Shown in pieces: positions 63,095 to 64,000 of a DNA stretch of 64,000 nt. The notes under the pieces were generated by a model. That model did not search any database. It saw only the letters and a list, made by a program, of their open reading frames with translations, and was not told the DNA's origin. Numbering within the stretch: the stretch's first letter is position 1; each line of letters starts with the position of its first letter. Source of the DNA: Sinorhizobium sp. RAC02 (lineage in GTDB: Bacteria; Pseudomonadota; Alphaproteobacteria; Rhizobiales; Rhizobiaceae); contig NZ_CP016452.1 in NCBI RefSeq assembly GCF_001713395.1, positions 1,488,001 through 1,552,000 of the forward strand, read 5' to 3'. The position numbers were made by a program, and so were the translations under genes.

Positions 63095-64000
63095 TCAGGT
63101 GGCGCGTCGCGCTGATCGCGCCTTGGCAATGCCGCTGGCACCATTGGCCTCGTAATAAGCCCGCTTGTGCTCGTACATCTGAACATCCGCGCGCCTTACT
63201 ACACTCTCGATCGTTTCCCCTCCCTCGCTGGTGGCGGCTCCAAACGACATGCGTAGCGGCGCGCTCGAGTAGAACTGGTTGTTGATCTTGAGCAGCTCGC
63301 TGATGGTTTCGGCCATGGTCACCGCCGCTTTCGCATCCGCACCGGGCATGAGGACGGCGAACTCGTCGCCACCGATCCTGCAGGCATGGTTGGGCTGCGC
63401 GACGGCGCCGTTCAGAATTTCCCCGAAGCGGCGCAGCAAGGCGTCGCCGGCATCGTGGCCGAGCTGATCATTGGCTTCCTTCAGGCCGTTGAGGTCGAAG
63501 ATGATCGCCGAAACAGGACGCAACGACTTTCGTTCCAGCCGGTTGATCTCCTCCGCGTAGAAAGCCCGGTTATAGAGCTTGGTCAGCACATCGTGCTTGC
63601 CGAGATATTCGAGATAGGCCTCCGCTTTCTTGCGCGCGGTGATATCGGTAAGGGCGACCTGTACACGGGACCAATCGAGCTCATGTCCCGGGAAGACGGA
63701 GAAATGCAGCAGGATGTGGCGCACGGTGCCGTCAAGCGCATAGTTCACAACCTCGCGATGATGGAAGAGGTTTCCATTCCACAATTCGATGAGCTGTTCG
63801 CGGAACGGCTTTTCCATGTCGTCGCGGAAAACATCGCTCAGACGATGCAGCAACTGGTTTCGCTCTGTCGCGCAAAACAGGTCGAGCGTCGCGCGGTTGA
63901 CGTCGATGACGCGAATTTCGCTCATGCATTGGCGCACGAATTCGGGATGCACGTCCATGAACGTGCGGAAATCGGTGATGCCGCGTGCGCGAATGTCTTC
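63095..64000 (-). CDS. PAS-GGDEF diguanylate cyclase (N-terminus outside window)
   Basis: At least 301 residues visible; the frame stays open to the right edge, so the start is outside. A PAS-like domain (about ITDFRTFMDVHPEF to DITARKKAEAYL) precedes a GGDEF domain with an intact RIGGDEFAVLM active loop, making cyclic di-GMP. The product-inhibition RxxD site five residues before GGDEF is absent (AQPN). Carries the NGLKEANDQLGHDAGD metal region. Confidence 0.92.
   Translation of the reverse strand, partial: EDIRARGITDFRTFMDVHPEFVRQCMSEIRVIDVNRATLDLFCATERNQLLHRLSDVFRDDMEKPFREQLIELWNGNLFHHREVVNYALDGTVRHILLHFSVFPGHELDWSRVQVALTDITARKKAEAYLEYLGKHDVLTKLYNRAFYAEEINRLERKSLRPVSAIIFDLNGLKEANDQLGHDAGDALLRRFGEILNGAVAQPNHACRIGGDEFAVLMPGADAKAAVTMAETISELLKINNQFYSSAPLRMSFGAATSEGGETIESVVRRADVQMYEHKRAYYEANGASGIAKARSARRAT

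Noticed and set aside
1..64000. CRISPR arrays, tRNA/rRNA genes, insertion sequences and phage modules
   Set aside because: Looked for; no regularly spaced repeats, no cloverleaf-like or rRNA sequence, no transposase or integrase in any frame.

Overview
The base composition (GC-rich with GC-rich third positions), GGAGG-type ribosome sites and gene content (PotD/PotABCD-type transporters in bulk, SfnB, isoquinoline oxidoreductase, MYG1, TolB/TPR regulators with a duplicated N-terminal domain) suggest an alphaproteobacterium of the Rhizobiaceae type (Rhizobium/Ensifer/Shinella-like). I cannot name genus or replicon. No tRNA, rRNA, CRISPR array, insertion sequence or phage block was found; one short inverted-repeat element lies at 42327-42458. 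Almost all of the window is metabolic and accessory.

Region 1 (1-6969, + strand) is a tight operon cut by the window edge: aldehyde dehydrogenase, ATP-grasp ligase-like protein, C45-type Ntn hydrolase, FAD D-amino-acid dehydrogenase, a PLP racemase fused to what reads as a metal-site-less arginase fold, and RidA, closed by a terminator. Racemase, D-amino-acid dehydrogenase and RidA form a logical chain (L to D, D to imine, imine to keto acid). The ATP-grasp and Ntn enzymes suggest making and breaking an amide. This is the best candidate for an undescribed system. It is followed on the - strand by a giant FecR-TPR-outer-membrane-barrel protein (7007-10681).

Region 2 (10911-47463) holds four complete spermidine/putrescine-family ABC importers, each with its own regulator family and its own catabolic enzymes. 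Cluster A (XRE-cupin; FAD amine oxidoreductase, cupin) spans 10979-17356. Cluster B (GntR; NylB-like amide hydrolase, YtcJ-like amidohydrolase) spans 22776-30551. Cluster C (LysR; nitrilase-family amidase, aminotransferase) spans 31499-38679. Cluster D (TetR; metallo-beta-lactamase fold enzyme, aldehyde dehydrogenase) spans 40074-47410. In all four a stem-loop or inverted repeat lies directly downstream of the binding-protein gene, and each regulator has a palindrome near its start. Between A and B sits a probable sulfur/redox block: SfnB-like dehydrogenase, and two related FAD-NAD(P) proteins flanking a cysteine-rich Rrf2 regulator (17589-22399).

Region 3 (47562-56988) contains a second EamA exporter, a TolB/TPR regulator with a tandemly duplicated N-terminal domain, a 2H phosphoesterase convergent with an unknown protein, a cold-shock protein, and an outer-membrane protein overlapping a secreted NylB-like hydrolase, followed by a LuxR regulator.

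Region 4 (57002-64000) contains an APC amino-acid/amine permease divergent from an isoquinoline 1-oxidoreductase-type operon (2Fe-2S subunit, molybdenum subunit, dihaem cytochrome), then MYG1, and a GGDEF diguanylate cyclase running off the right edge.

Functions are from reading motifs and family resemblance only; substrate assignments are inference.
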